DNA of 64,000 nt from Oscillospiraceae bacterium (lineage in GTDB: Bacteria > Bacillota > Clostridia > Oscillospirales > Ruminococcaceae): positions 1 to 64,000 of the forward strand of contig JAKSPL010000005.1 of NCBI GenBank assembly GCA_024404815.1. Reading direction: 5' to 3'. Of the stretch, positions 25,048 through 34,539 are shown piece by piece. Numbering within the stretch: position 1 is the first letter of the stretch; the number at the start of each line of letters is the position of its first letter. A model generated the notes under the pieces. The model had not been told where the DNA came from. It saw nothing but the letters and a program-made list of their open reading frames with translations, and did not search any database. Both the position numbers and the translations under genes were made by a program.

Positions 25048-26388
25048 TTGAAAAAAGGAACAAAGCTGATACTTGGCGCAGGGGTGATCCTCCTTGCGGC
25101 TGGTATTGGTGCAGGCGGCGCGGTCTGGTCCTACGGACAGGATCCTGATACGCAGGTGAAACTGATTGAACCGATTGTGCCGATGAACGAAACAAATCTG
25201 ACAACAGAGCCGTTACAGTCAACTACTTCTGAATCCAATGCGACAACAACGGAAACAACGATCGCTGTTTCGCATGATTTGCCTGAAGATCTACAGGTGA
25301 CAACAATGGAACGGCTGGAAGTATATCAGCGAGTGACATTGGCGGAGTTTGTGGCGGCGACAAATGGAGTAGTGGTATCTGAGGGAATGCTGGATACAGC
25401 AGTACTTGGAAATCATGAAGTCACGATTCGTCTGGAATATGACGGGACACTATATGAAACCACGCTTCCGTACACGGTTGTCGATACGACACCGCCGCTG
25501 ATCCTGAATAGCGGCAGTAATGCAGTGCATACAATCGGGAAAGCGTTTGACATCAAAAAGTATATCGGCTATGCGGATAATTATGATGCAGCACCGATCT
25601 TGACCTACGAAGGAGAAATCAATCCTGATGTGCAGGGGAGTTATCCTGTCCATGCAACGGTAACGGATTCGTCAGGAAATGCAACGGAGTTCTCGTTCCA
25701 TATGGAAGTGGTAGAAGAAAAGCCGCCGACCAAATTGAGCGGCAGCCAGATCACATTCGGAGATTTTTGCACGAAGTACGCAGGAGAGAATCGCACTTTC
25801 GGAATTGATGTATCAGCATGGCAGAAAGAGATCGACTTTTCCGCAGTAAAAGCGGCAGGATGTACGTTTGTGATCATGCGAATTGCGAAGTGCTATGATT
25901 CCATTGACGAGGATGAATTCTTTGTACGGAATTTGCAGGCAGCAAAAGATGCAGGCTTGCAGGTCGGTGTGTATCTCTATACAACAGCGAATACACGCGA
26001 AGAAGTTTTGGAACAGACGGCATGGCTGGAAGAAAAGCTGGCAGGTACGCCGCTGAATTTCCCTGTGGTATTTGACTGGGAAGATTTCAGTACGTTTCAG
26101 GAATATGAAATGAGTATCCATGACATCAATTCGCTGTTTGAATTGTTCTCGCAGGAGATGGACAGAATCGGATACGGTTCGATTTTATACAGCTCAAAAA
26201 TCTTCTTGCAGGATGTCTGGGAGAACTGGGAACATCGTCCTGTATGGCTCGCGCACTATGTCAACGAAACGACTTATATGGGCGAGTATATGATGTGGCA
26301 GGAAACGCCGCGCGGAAAAATTGACGGCATTGCAGGCGAAGTTGATTTTGATATATATTACCGCGTACCGATGAATGCGCAGTCCTAA
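25048..26388 (+). CDS. membrane-anchored GH25 muramidase with Ig-like domains
   Basis: GH25 enzymes cleave the beta-1,4 bond between N-acetylmuramic acid and N-acetylglucosamine. The 446-residue product has an N-terminal anchor (KLILGAGVILLAAGIGAGGA), a Thr/Ser-rich linker (about 50-85), and one or two HYR/DUF5011-like beta domains (YTVVDTTPPLILNSG, VQGSYPVHATVTDSSGNATE). The GH25 barrel begins FGIDVSAWQKEIDF and contains VVFDWEDFS (catalytic DxE) and MMWQET near the end. I choose TTG 25048 because GAACGAGG lies 9 bases upstream; ATG 25015, in frame and with a weaker site, is the alternative. It probably remodels the cell's own wall. Confidence 0.88.
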   Translation: MKKGTKLILGAGVILLAAGIGAGGAVWSYGQDPDTQVKLIEPIVPMNETNLTTEPLQSTTSESNATTTETTIAVSHDLPEDLQVTTMERLEVYQRVTLAEFVAATNGVVVSEGMLDTAVLGNHEVTIRLEYDGTLYETTLPYTVVDTTPPLILNSGSNAVHTIGKAFDIKKYIGYADNYDAAPILTYEGEINPDVQGSYPVHATVTDSSGNATEFSFHMEVVEEKPPTKLSGSQITFGDFCTKYAGENRTFGIDVSAWQKEIDFSAVKAAGCTFVIMRIAKCYDSIDEDEFFVRNLQAAKDAGLQVGVYLYTTANTREEVLEQTAWLEEKLAGTPLNFPVVFDWEDFSTFQEYEMSIHDINSLFELFSQEMDRIGYGSILYSSKIFLQDVWENWEHRPVWLAHYVNETTYMGEYMMWQETPRGKIDGIAGEVDFDIYYRVPMNAQS

Positions 26389-26402
26389 AAACGAATAGAC
26401 AG

Positions 26403-26440
26403 AAAAATCCCACCCTACGCAGCACAGGGTGGGATTTTTC
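26403..26440. terminator. bidirectional terminator between the GH25 gene and the sugar operon
   Basis: A perfect 14-bp stem (AAAAATCCCACCCT with AGGGTGGGATTTTT) has A and T runs at its ends, so it can terminate both convergent units. Confidence 0.93.
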
Positions 26441-26492
26441 TGAACGGGGAAATGTTCGATTTCTGCCTTCAAAGCGGAGTATTGAGAGGGGG

Positions 26493-27341
26493 TTACTCCT
26501 TGACGCCGCCCAGTGCGACACCAGCAATAATGTACTTTGAAAGCAGGAAGTAGATGACAAACAGCGGTAAAACGGTAAGCAGCAGGCCAAGATAAACCGC
26601 GCCGTATTCCGTTTTGTAAATATCGCCATTGAGCTGTGCGACCATCATAGGCATTGTATACTTTTCCTTGTCGGTCAGCAAAATCATAGGAAGAAACAGG
26701 TTGTTCCAGCTGGAAACAAAAGCGAAAATCGCCTGTGTTGCCATAGCAGGTTTCATCATGGGGAGAGCAATCTGGTTAAAGATTCTGAATTCTCCTGCGC
26801 CGTCGATACGAGCAGACTGGAGAATTTCCATCGGAAGGGAAGACATCATGTACTGTCTCATGAAGAACACCGTAGACGGAGCAGCGATTGCAGGAAGAAT
26901 CAGTGACAGGAAGTTGTTCGTCATACCGATGCTGTACATAAACTTGTAGAAACCGATACTGGTAACAGTAGCAGGGATCATCAGTATGCACATGATCAGG
27001 GTGAAGAACGGTTTACGGAGTTTCCAATCGTAAGCAACGAGCGCAAAAGCGGTCATTGTTGAGAAATAAATCGTACAGAATGTAACGCCAACCGAGATAA
27101 TAAGCGAATTAAAGAAGCCTGTAAGTGCATTAAATGCCTTATCGTTCAGGACTTCGAGGTTGTTCATGAGGTAATGAGAGGGAATGAACGAAACAGCGTG
27201 CGACTCGATCTGAGAGGAGCTTCTTGTTGCATTCACAACCATAATCACGAACGGCATCAAGCACATGAGAGCAAGGAAAATGCAGACAATGTACTGAAAG
27301 ATTTTGTAAATGATAGGCAAAGCCTTACTCTTTACTGCCAT
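26493..27341 (-). CDS. carbohydrate ABC transporter permease (MalG type)
   Basis: This 282-residue inner-membrane protein has about six hydrophobic segments and the EAA-type loop EILQSARIDGAGEFRIFNQI that contacts the ATPase. It ends KYIIAGVALGGVKE, typical of MalG/LacG-like permeases. It is the last gene of the pentose operon. Its start overlaps the end of the partner permease by 10 bases, indicating coupled translation. No ATPase gene is adjacent; a shared MsmX-like ATPase elsewhere is the usual solution in Firmicutes. Confidence 0.93.
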   Translation of the reverse strand: MAVKSKALPIIYKIFQYIVCIFLALMCLMPFVIMVVNATRSSSQIESHAVSFIPSHYLMNNLEVLNDKAFNALTGFFNSLIISVGVTFCTIYFSTMTAFALVAYDWKLRKPFFTLIMCILMIPATVTSIGFYKFMYSIGMTNNFLSLILPAIAAPSTVFFMRQYMMSSLPMEILQSARIDGAGEFRIFNQIALPMMKPAMATQAIFAFVSSWNNLFLPMILLTDKEKYTMPMMVAQLNGDIYKTEYGAVYLGLLLTVLPLFVIYFLLSKYIIAGVALGGVKE

Positions 27342-28315
27342 TGTCTCGCCCCCAGTCTTTTTGCAGCTTTCTTCTCCTGCTTTTTGATCTTCTTCAACTC
27401 TTCAGCATCCTTATCACGCATGATATAGAATACAAAAGCGGAGCAAACACAGATAATGACAAACATAACCATACTTGCACAAGCTGCACGGTTATAGAAG
27501 TTTTTACCGGTAAATGCCTGTTTGTAAATGAAGACGTTGGTCGTATTGGTTGCTTTGTCCGGACCGCCGTTCAGGTAGAGGTACGGAATATCGAACATAT
27601 TCAAACCACCGATCAAGCTCGTAACCAGAGTATAGAGCAGGATGGTTTTGATATTCGGAAGTGTAATTCTGAAGAAGGTCTGAACGCCATTTGCGCCGTC
27701 GATATCAGCAGCTTCATAGATGTCAGGGCTGATACCGAGAACACCGGAGATCAGGATGATCATAGTGTAACCGTACCAAGTCCAGAACTGAATGAAAGCA
27801 ACGATGATTTTCGAACCCCACTTCTGAACAAAGAAGTTGTAGGCTGTATCACGGAGACCGAAAGAAACGAGCAGGTCGTTCACAGGACCGATGGGGTAGC
27901 TGAACAGTGCGTGGAACAGAAGAGCAATCGTCGCAGCCGTGATAATGTTCGGCATATAGAAGATTACCTTAAAAAGGCCCTGACCTTTGACAGCAATACG
28001 GCGAGCCGTAAACCATGCAGTCAGAAGCATAGCAAGACAGATCTGCGGGATGAAGTTCATCACCCAGATGATAACAGTTGTTTTAATAGATTCTAGGAAC
28101 GTTCCGTTGGAAAGAACTGATTTAAAGTTGGCCAGAGGCTCATCGAGAATGTGCCAGTCGGTGTTTCCAGCGCCCTGACAATCCGTGAAGCCGATGAAAG
28201 CCGTATAGAAAGTCGGATAGAGCGAGAAGATCAGGAAAGCAATGATAAAGGGCAGGCTGAAGAAGTAACCGTATTTCGCATTCGAAATGCCCTTGATATA
28301 CTTACTCTTGTTCAT
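27332..28315 (-). CDS. carbohydrate ABC transporter permease (MalF/UgpA type)
   Basis: This 327-residue permease has the N-terminal helix GYFFSLPFIIAFLIFSLYPT and an EAA-type loop (IYEAADIDGANGVQTFFRIT followed by LPNIK). It also has the LVTSLIGGLNMFDIPYLYLN segment typical of this family. The start ATG (28315) follows GAAAGGAGGCG; the open frame extends 11 codons more. It pairs with the downstream MalG-type permease. Confidence 0.94.
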   Translation of the reverse strand: MNKSKYIKGISNAKYGYFFSLPFIIAFLIFSLYPTFYTAFIGFTDCQGAGNTDWHILDEPLANFKSVLSNGTFLESIKTTVIIWVMNFIPQICLAMLLTAWFTARRIAVKGQGLFKVIFYMPNIITAATIALLFHALFSYPIGPVNDLLVSFGLRDTAYNFFVQKWGSKIIVAFIQFWTWYGYTMIILISGVLGISPDIYEAADIDGANGVQTFFRITLPNIKTILLYTLVTSLIGGLNMFDIPYLYLNGGPDKATNTTNVFIYKQAFTGKNFYNRAACASMVMFVIICVCSAFVFYIMRDKDAEELKKIKKQEKKAAKRLGARQWQ

Positions 28316-28340
28316 TGGAAACGCCTCCTTTCGTGCAAAA

Positions 28341-28383
28341 CTGCACATGGGGAGGGAACAGATTTCCTGTTCCCTCCGTGCAG
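28341..28383 (-). promoter_or_regulatory. intercistronic hairpin between binding-protein and permease genes
   Basis: A long stem (CTGCACGGAGGGAACAG pairing across a short loop, with a small bulge) sits between the binding-protein stop and the permease Shine-Dalgarno sequence. On the minus strand it is followed by only TTTT. It may cause partial termination or protect upstream mRNA, giving more binding protein than permease. The function is inferred. Confidence 0.65.
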
Positions 28384-28422
28384 CGAATTTTAAGTGCTTA
28401 GAGTGGTATCTGATTCAGAAAA

Positions 28423-29835
28423 TCAGGTATCGAGGCCGAGTTCGTCAGCAACAGCCTGCTTGAAGTCCTTCAGAGCGTCTTCCTTGGACTTCTGACCGGA
28501 GGTGTACTGTCTAACCTGGTCACGCCACAGGGAGTTGATGGACTCATCATACTGGGTCAGGTTCTTACCGTTTGCATTGTCGTTAGCAGGAACGAATACG
28601 TCGAACATATTCTGGCCGCCGAGGAAGTCAACGGAACCGTCAGACTTCTTCATAACAACGTTGGATGCAACAGCGTCCTTGGTGCCGCCTTCGCCGTTCA
28701 GAGTGCCGTTAGCCCACTTGTACTGGAGGCCGTCTTCAGTGGTGTCGAGGGTGATCCACTCGATAACCTTACCAACAGCTTCCTTCTTCTCAGATGCAGC
28801 TGCACCGATAACCCAAGTGCCGCCCCAGAAGAAGCCGACAGGAGACTCACAAACTGCCCAGTCACCATAGGTGCCTTCGCCGACCTTAGAGCCGCCGCAG
28901 TTGTCAGCCATGGAGTAGTTGATCAGCCATGCAGGACCGAAGAAGCCGAGGATACCCTTAGCGCCTTCACCCTTCATATCAGCGAACCAGCCTTCCTGCC
29001 AGTCCTGAGTATCGTTGTGGAAATCGTTGTCCATGAGCTTCTTGGACAGATCGAAGAATTCTTCACGCTTAGCATCAACAACGAGCTTGTTGCCGTCAAC
29101 CCAACCAGCATCGGAAGAGTTTTCAACAGCGTGCCAGATGTCACCGTCGCCGGAGCAGATGCCGTAGCCCTTAGCCTTCAGCTCTTCAGCTGCTGCGAAG
29201 AACTTATCCCAGCCCGGACCAACCTTATCCTTAATGGTAGCAGGATCATCAGTGCCCCAAACGTCCTTAGCGATAGAACGACGATAGATGAAAGCACCGC
29301 CAGTAGCCTGGTAGCCCAGACCTACGATCTTGCCGTCTCTGGTACCGATATCGATGGTGTACTGAGCGATTTCAGCTTCCTTAGCCTTAGCGTCAGCATC
29401 GATGCCGAGTTCTTCATAAGTTGCAGCGTAAGAAGCCATGTCACCCTGGGTGTACTTCTTAACGAAAGCAGCTTCTGCAGCGTACATATCAGGAGCTTCG
29501 TCGCCGCCGCCGAGCAGAGCCTGGTCGAGAGCCGGCTGATACAGACCATCAGTAGTAGGAACGATGGTGTCCTTGATTTCGAGGTTCAGTTCCGGATGCA
29601 GTTCAGCGAACTTCTTAACCATGCCGGGAACTTCGTCGGTGAATGCGTAAACATTCAGAGTGGTCTTTTCACCATTGTTGTCTGCGGGAGTGGTCTCATC
29701 GCCGCCATCAGTAACGGCCTGAGTCTCAGCAGGCTTGGTGGAATCGGTACCGCCGTTGTTAGCGGTGTCTTCGCCGCAAGCGGTGAAGGTGAGCAGCATA
29801 GTCAGAGCTGCCAGAGCGGATACAACCTTTTTCAT
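28423..29835 (-). CDS. sugar ABC transporter substrate-binding lipoprotein
   Basis: This 470-residue protein has a lipoprotein signal (MKKVVSALAALTMLLTFTAC) with Cys20 as the probable lipidated residue. A Thr/Asp-rich spacer and a family 1 extracellular solute-binding fold follow (NVYAFTDEVPGMVKKFAELH, FFAAAEELKAKGYG). It should capture oligosaccharides for the two permeases encoded downstream. The surrounding xylose isomerase and GH3 genes suggest xylo- or arabinoxylo-oligosaccharides, but the ligand cannot be read from sequence. The codon use is strongly biased, consistent with high expression. The start follows TGGAGGATT. Confidence 0.93.
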   Translation of the reverse strand: MKKVVSALAALTMLLTFTACGEDTANNGGTDSTKPAETQAVTDGGDETTPADNNGEKTTLNVYAFTDEVPGMVKKFAELHPELNLEIKDTIVPTTDGLYQPALDQALLGGGDEAPDMYAAEAAFVKKYTQGDMASYAATYEELGIDADAKAKEAEIAQYTIDIGTRDGKIVGLGYQATGGAFIYRRSIAKDVWGTDDPATIKDKVGPGWDKFFAAAEELKAKGYGICSGDGDIWHAVENSSDAGWVDGNKLVVDAKREEFFDLSKKLMDNDFHNDTQDWQEGWFADMKGEGAKGILGFFGPAWLINYSMADNCGGSKVGEGTYGDWAVCESPVGFFWGGTWVIGAAASEKKEAVGKVIEWITLDTTEDGLQYKWANGTLNGEGGTKDAVASNVVMKKSDGSVDFLGGQNMFDVFVPANDNANGKNLTQYDESINSLWRDQVRQYTSGQKSKEDALKDFKQAVADELGLDT

Positions 29836-29920
29836 AATAAATCCTCCATGAGTATTTTATTTTGACCACCAGCAGAAATGAATTTTACTGATGGTACTCG
29901 ACGTATAAATGAATAAGAGA

Positions 29921-31240
29921 TCAGAGGCTGAACAGGACGTTGTTTACGATAGATTCGAGCATTTCCTGTCTGCCGCTTGTGAGAGAATCGACAACCTCGC
30001 CCTTGGAGAGTGCATAAGCTTCGAGTGCTGCAAGGTCAGCCTTGCCGCTGATGATATCAGCACCGATGCCGGTCTTCCAGGAAGCGTAGCGGTCAGCGAT
30101 GAAGGAATCAATTCTGCCGTCAGCAATGAGCTTGCGAGCAGCCTTGAAACCGAGTGCGAAAGCATCCATACCTGCAATGTAGGACAGGAAGATGTCTTCC
30201 ATGGTGAAGGAACCACGGCGAGCTTTTGCGTCGAAGTTCAGACCGCCGTTGGTGAAGCCGCCGGCTTTGATGACTTCGAACATGCACATTGTGGTTTCGT
30301 AGACGTTGGTGGGGAACTGGTCGGTATCCCAACCGAGCAAAACATCACCCTGGTTTGCGTCGATGGAACCGAACACGCCGTTGGTGCGAGCAACATTCAG
30401 CTCATGCTGGAATGTGTGCTGAGCAAGGGTAGCGTGGTTGGCTTCAATGTTCATCTTGAAGTCCTTGTCGAGGCCGTACTTTCTGAGGAATCCGAGAACA
30501 GTAGCAGTATCGAAATCGTACTGATGCTTGGTCGGCTCCTTCGGCTTAGGCTCGATGTAGAAATCACCGGTGAAACCGATGCTTCTGCCGTATTCAACAG
30601 CCATCTTCATGAGGCGAGCCATGTTATCGAGTTCGAGGCCCATATCTGTGTTCAGCAGAGTTTCATAACCTTCTCTGCCGCCCCAGAACACGTAACCAGT
30701 ACCGCCGAGTCTGACTGTTGCTTCGAGTGCCTTCTTGATCTGAGCAGCTGCATAAGCGAACACGTCAGCAGACGGGGAGGTGCCTGCGCCGTGCATATAA
30801 CGCGGATGGTCGAAGCATTTTGCAGTACCCCACAGGAGTTTCTTGCCGGTTTCCTTCTGCTTCTGTTCGAGGTAAGCGACAACCTTTTCGAGCTTTTCAT
30901 TGCTTTCAGCAAGAGAGCTGTACTCAGGGGAGAGATCGCGGTCGTGGAAGCAGTAGTAGTCGATAGAAAGCTTATCCATCAACTCGAAAGCGGCATCAAC
31001 TTTAGCGATAGCACGCTTTTCGGGATCGGATTCTGCCCAGGTTTTGTCGGTGGTACCGCAGCCGAACATATCGGTGCCGTCGCCGCCCATGGTGTGCCAC
31101 CAGGAGAGTGCGAACTTCAGATGTTCGCGCATCGGCTTACCGTCGATGATCTCATCCGGATTGTAGTACTTGAACGCAAACTGGTTCGTAGAATCCTTGC
31201 CCTCAAAGGGGATTTTGCCAATGCTGAAGTATTCTTTCAT
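29921..31240 (-). CDS. xylA: xylose isomerase
   Basis: XylA isomerises D-xylose to D-xylulose. The 439-residue protein is of standard length and shows the active-site pieces [12 protein letters not shown] (His and Asp), [47 protein letters not shown] and [20 protein letters not shown], which carry the metal ligands. I start at ATG 31240 behind TGGAGGTTATT; six upstream codons in frame are not typical. No xylulokinase is next to it. It lies 28 bases after the GH3 gene. Confidence 0.97.
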   Translation of the reverse strand: MKEYFSIGKIPFEGKDSTNQFAFKYYNPDEIIDGKPMREHLKFALSWWHTMGGDGTDMFGCGTTDKTWAESDPEKRAIAKVDAAFELMDKLSIDYYCFHDRDLSPEYSSLAESNEKLEKVVAYLEQKQKETGKKLLWGTAKCFDHPRYMHGAGTSPSADVFAYAAAQIKKALEATVRLGGTGYVFWGGREGYETLLNTDMGLELDNMARLMKMAVEYGRSIGFTGDFYIEPKPKEPTKHQYDFDTATVLGFLRKYGLDKDFKMNIEANHATLAQHTFQHELNVARTNGVFGSIDANQGDVLLGWDTDQFPTNVYETTMCMFEVIKAGGFTNGGLNFDAKARRGSFTMEDIFLSYIAGMDAFALGFKAARKLIADGRIDSFIADRYASWKTGIGADIISGKADLAALEAYALSKGEVVDSLTSGRQEMLESIVNNVLFSL

Positions 31241-31268
31241 GCTTAAAATAACCTCCATTTTGTATTAC

Positions 31269-33347
31269 TCACAGAATAATCTGTGTGGTCAGGCATTTTG
31301 TGCCGATAAGCTGTTCGCTGATGGCATCGGGCTGATGCGTACCTGCGAAGAGCGTGTACTGCTTGCCGCGGATCGCACGCACACCGTTTTCATCAACGGA
31401 TTCAAAAGCGTACTGCGGAAGCGTCATGGCAATCTGCTTGGTTTCACCTGCTGCAAGTGCAACACGTTTGAAGCCGCAGAGCGAATAATTCTTGACAGCA
31501 CACGGAGCATCGTCTTTCATATAAAGCTGAATGACATCTTCCGTTGCGCGGTCACTATTATTTGTAATATCAAGTGTGACGTTCATGCCGTCCACTTTGA
31601 GATTGCTGCACACGGTTTCTGCATAGGAAAGACCGAAACCGAACGGATACAGGACATTGTCCTTAATGTTTCTGTAAGTACGGTTTTCCATGGAGTAGTC
31701 GCAGAAATCGGGGAGCTTTTCAGCAGATTCATAGAAAGTAACAGGCAGTTTACCGGAGAAGTCGGTTTTTCCGGTGAGCAGGTTCATCAGAGCCTTGCCG
31801 CCGAACTGACCTGCATACCATGCATGAACGAGTGCATCGCAGTCTGCTTCGACATTGATCGCACTGCCTGCTGCTGTTACTATAATAGTAGGCTTTCCTT
31901 TTGCAAGAATCTTGGAAACCAGCAGACGCTGCGGAGCGGGGAGGAACAGGTCGAGCTTATCGCCGGAGGAGAACTCGTTGCCTGCGTCGCCTTCTTCACC
32001 CTCAATGTAAGCATCCAAGCCAACACAGAGAATGACGAGATCAGACTGTTCTGCAACGACTTCTGCTTCTGCGAGTCTGTCGTTTTCTCTTGCAAGTCCG
32101 CTTGTGCGGTCCTGATAGAGGTGACAGCCCTGCGAGTAGAGCACTCTGCCGTCGAACGCATCCTGAATGCCTTCGAGGAATGTGACATAGCGGTCAGCTG
32201 TACCACAGTAGTTGCCTTCGAGTGCTTCACGGCTGTTTGCGTTCGGTCCGATCACACCGATCGTCTTATATTTGCTGAGATCCAGCGGCAGGATACCGTT
32301 GTTCTTCAGCAGAACCATCGAACGCTCTGCACATTTGAGCGACAGCTCTTTATGTTCTTTGCAGGCGACGACATCGTAAGGAATCTTGTCGTATTCGGTT
32401 TCCGCATCAAACATACCCAGACGAATTCTGGTGCGCATGACATGAATGCAGGCTGTGCGGATATCTTCTTTTGTAACAAGTCCCTGTTCAAGGGCTTCCA
32501 TCAGATGTTCATAGACTCTGCCGGCATTCAGGTCAAGACCTTTTTTGATGGCAACAGCAGCCGTTTCCACCTGATTCTTTGTGAGCTTGTGGTTGATATC
32601 GAAATCTTCAAGAGCATTGAAGTCGGAAACGAAATGACCATCGAAGCCCCATTCCTTCAGTTTATCCATCAGGAAATTGCTGGAGCAGGCACCCTCACCG
32701 TTGACACGGTTATATGCGCCCATGACAGCTTCGACTTTCGCATCTTCGACCAATGCACGGAAAGCGGGGAGGTAAGTTTCCTCCATATCCTTTTTGGAAG
32801 CGACTGCATCGAACGAGTGGCGAATCGCCTCAGGACCGCTGTGAACAGCAAAATGTTTTGCACAGGCGGCGGTTTTCATAACTTTGCCGTCACCCTGAAG
32901 ACCTCTGACAAATGCTTTTCCGAGTTCAGCGGTCAGATACGGGTCTTCACCGTAAGTTTCCTGTCCGCGTCCCCAGCTGGGATCACGGAAGTTATTGATA
33001 TTCGGCGACCAGAGCGTCAGACCTTTATAAATGTCGCGGTCACCGTGCTTGGGAATTTCGTTGTATTTTGCGCGTGTTTCAGTAGAAATGACATCTGCAA
33101 CGGCATGAAGACCGTCTGCATCGAACATTGCAGCAAGAGCAATGGCTTGCGGGAACATGGTAGCAACACCGGCGCGTGCCAGTCCATGCAGACCTTCATT
33201 CCACCAGTTATATGCGGGAATGCCGAGACGTTCTACAGCAGGCGCATCATAGATGAGCTGTCCGCACTGTTCTTCAACAGTCATGCGGTCGGTCAAATCA
33301 ATGGCACGTTCAAGTGCAGAAAGTTCTGGATTCTGATATTTCTCCAA
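31269..33347 (-). CDS. GH3 beta-xylosidase/beta-glucosidase, cytoplasmic
   Basis: This 692-residue GH3 enzyme lacks a signal peptide, so it acts on imported oligosaccharides. The N-terminal barrel has YNWWNEGLHGLARAG and ATMFPQAIALAAMFD, resembling fungal and bacterial xylan 1,4-beta-xylosidases, then WSPNINNFRDPSWGRGQETY. The catalytic Asp is probably in HFVSDFNALEDF. The second domain has VIGPNANSREALEGNY, and a fibronectin III-like tail (DVIQLYMKDD) ends the protein. Operon context favours xylosidase activity, but GH3 specificity cannot be fixed by eye. Confidence 0.9.
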   Translation of the reverse strand: MEKYQNPELSALERAIDLTDRMTVEEQCGQLIYDAPAVERLGIPAYNWWNEGLHGLARAGVATMFPQAIALAAMFDADGLHAVADVISTETRAKYNEIPKHGDRDIYKGLTLWSPNINNFRDPSWGRGQETYGEDPYLTAELGKAFVRGLQGDGKVMKTAACAKHFAVHSGPEAIRHSFDAVASKKDMEETYLPAFRALVEDAKVEAVMGAYNRVNGEGACSSNFLMDKLKEWGFDGHFVSDFNALEDFDINHKLTKNQVETAAVAIKKGLDLNAGRVYEHLMEALEQGLVTKEDIRTACIHVMRTRIRLGMFDAETEYDKIPYDVVACKEHKELSLKCAERSMVLLKNNGILPLDLSKYKTIGVIGPNANSREALEGNYCGTADRYVTFLEGIQDAFDGRVLYSQGCHLYQDRTSGLARENDRLAEAEVVAEQSDLVILCVGLDAYIEGEEGDAGNEFSSGDKLDLFLPAPQRLLVSKILAKGKPTIIVTAAGSAINVEADCDALVHAWYAGQFGGKALMNLLTGKTDFSGKLPVTFYESAEKLPDFCDYSMENRTYRNIKDNVLYPFGFGLSYAETVCSNLKVDGMNVTLDITNNSDRATEDVIQLYMKDDAPCAVKNYSLCGFKRVALAAGETKQIAMTLPQYAFESVDENGVRAIRGKQYTLFAGTHQPDAISEQLIGTKCLTTQIIL

Positions 33348-33373
33348 GATGATTCCTCCAATGGGTTGTTCCC

Positions 33374-34264
33374 TTATATTTTTTGAATATACGAGGAAAT
33401 AACATCATCAGGAGAAAGTTTGGTTTCGGTAATTTCCCAGGATTCTTTCAGCGATGCGGTTTCCATCGGATTATATTCACGTTCCTCGCCGAGCAATTCG
33501 ACTTCGAGGAAATGCTTATTTGTATAGGTTTCGAAGTTGCAGCAGTAATCAGGGTAGTTGGCTTTTTCGTAGTTTGCGAACGATTTGCGGAAGACCTGAC
33601 CGTTCGCCGCGTAGATGACATAGCCGTCATCGACATTGAATCCGACCTTGAATGCATCCTTGCGGTTTGCATCGTGACGGAGTGTCGCGTAGTTGTTGGT
33701 GAGATGGAAGCGTTCATCCCGAATATCGGAATAACTCCAAAGAGCCATTGTGCGGTTCGGGAGAAATCCTGTTTTGGTGCTGCAAAGCGGAATCAGCTCT
33801 GTGCCGCCAGAGGCGAATCCAGTGACGGACCAGGGCGCAAACCGCTGGGGTTCATCTGAACAGTTGGTGATCGAGTTTGTAATATGTACAACATTTCCCT
33901 CAGTCATTTCGCAAACCAGCTGGAACTGTTTCTTGGAAATGGTCATATCGGGAGTAAGAACAAGTGTGTTGTTCTTAAATGTGTAACTGACGGGGTTGTT
34001 ATCGGGGAGATAAGTTTCCGGCATCAGTTCGGGTGCTGACCAAAGTCTGTGTCCGCCGTAGGCATACCAGATGCCGTAACCGCGGTTCATCTCATAGAAG
34101 TCGCGTTCAACATCCTCAAAGAGGATATTGCTTTTGCCCTGCGCACCAAAATAGATGATACGCGGACCGACTTCAATGGTCGCCATCAGCTTGATGATAC
34201 CGTTTTCCAGACAGACGCACCGCCCGAAATTTTGATATTCGGTTTCGTAACATTTCACAGACAT
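33374..34264 (-). CDS. mutarotase-like (DUF4380-type) protein of the pentose operon
   Basis: The 296-residue product is the first gene of the operon. It looks like a galactose-mutarotase-fold protein: beta-rich, with IKLMATIEVGPRIIYFG, YAYGGHRLWSAPE, and a conserved His in a GGHRLW motif like those of aldose-1-epimerase relatives. The resemblance is to the DUF4380 group, whose activity is not known to me. The ATG at 34264 follows GAAAGGAGCACC. A role in sugar anomer handling is inferred from context. Confidence 0.7.
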   Translation of the reverse strand: MSVKCYETEYQNFGRCVCLENGIIKLMATIEVGPRIIYFGAQGKSNILFEDVERDFYEMNRGYGIWYAYGGHRLWSAPELMPETYLPDNNPVSYTFKNNTLVLTPDMTISKKQFQLVCEMTEGNVVHITNSITNCSDEPQRFAPWSVTGFASGGTELIPLCSTKTGFLPNRTMALWSYSDIRDERFHLTNNYATLRHDANRKDAFKVGFNVDDGYVIYAANGQVFRKSFANYEKANYPDYCCNFETYTNKHFLEVELLGEEREYNPMETASLKESWEITETKLSPDDVISSYIQKI

Positions 34265-34291
34265 ATACGGTGCTCCTTTCATTTGCTTATC

Positions 34292-34325
34292 ATTATATAT
34301 CATATTGACCAAATAGACTAGCCAA
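34292..34325 (-). promoter_or_regulatory. probable promoter and operator of the pentose operon
   Basis: On the minus strand a TATAAT (34292-34297) lies 27 bases before the first gene, without a good -35 box, as is common for activator-dependent promoters. An imperfect inverted repeat, TTGGCTA and its partner TTGACCA (34305-34325), overlaps the -35 position and is a candidate site for the divergent AraC-type regulator. Both assignments are tentative. Confidence 0.45.
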
Positions 34326-34381
34326 AAATTGCGGTTTTGTTGCTGAAAATTGCTCATTTCGTACAAAATGTTCGAAAGGTA

Positions 34382-34410
34382 TTTACAAAAAAACAACTCT
34401 GTACTATAAT
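34382..34410 (+). promoter_or_regulatory. promoter of the AraC-family regulator gene
   Basis: TTTACA and TATAAT are spaced by 17 bases, leaving a leader of roughly 120 bases before the regulator start. Confidence 0.72.
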
Positions 34411-34539
34411 AATAATGTAGTAAAAAGGCAATCTGCACAATTTTCGGGGAGCAAATTTTGGGCAATCGAAAATCTGTCAGCGGATCGTCTGTGAAAAGAA
34501 AGAAAACCTTCTGCCATTCGACTTTAGGGAGAGATTGAT

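Noticed and set aside
29909..31246. 445-codon plus-strand open frame opposite xylA
   Set aside because: It is a mirror of xylA with no ribosome-binding site.
31170..33386. 738-codon plus-strand open frame opposite the GH3 gene
   Set aside because: The minus-strand GH3 protein is clear, and the plus frame has no start site or recognisable domain.
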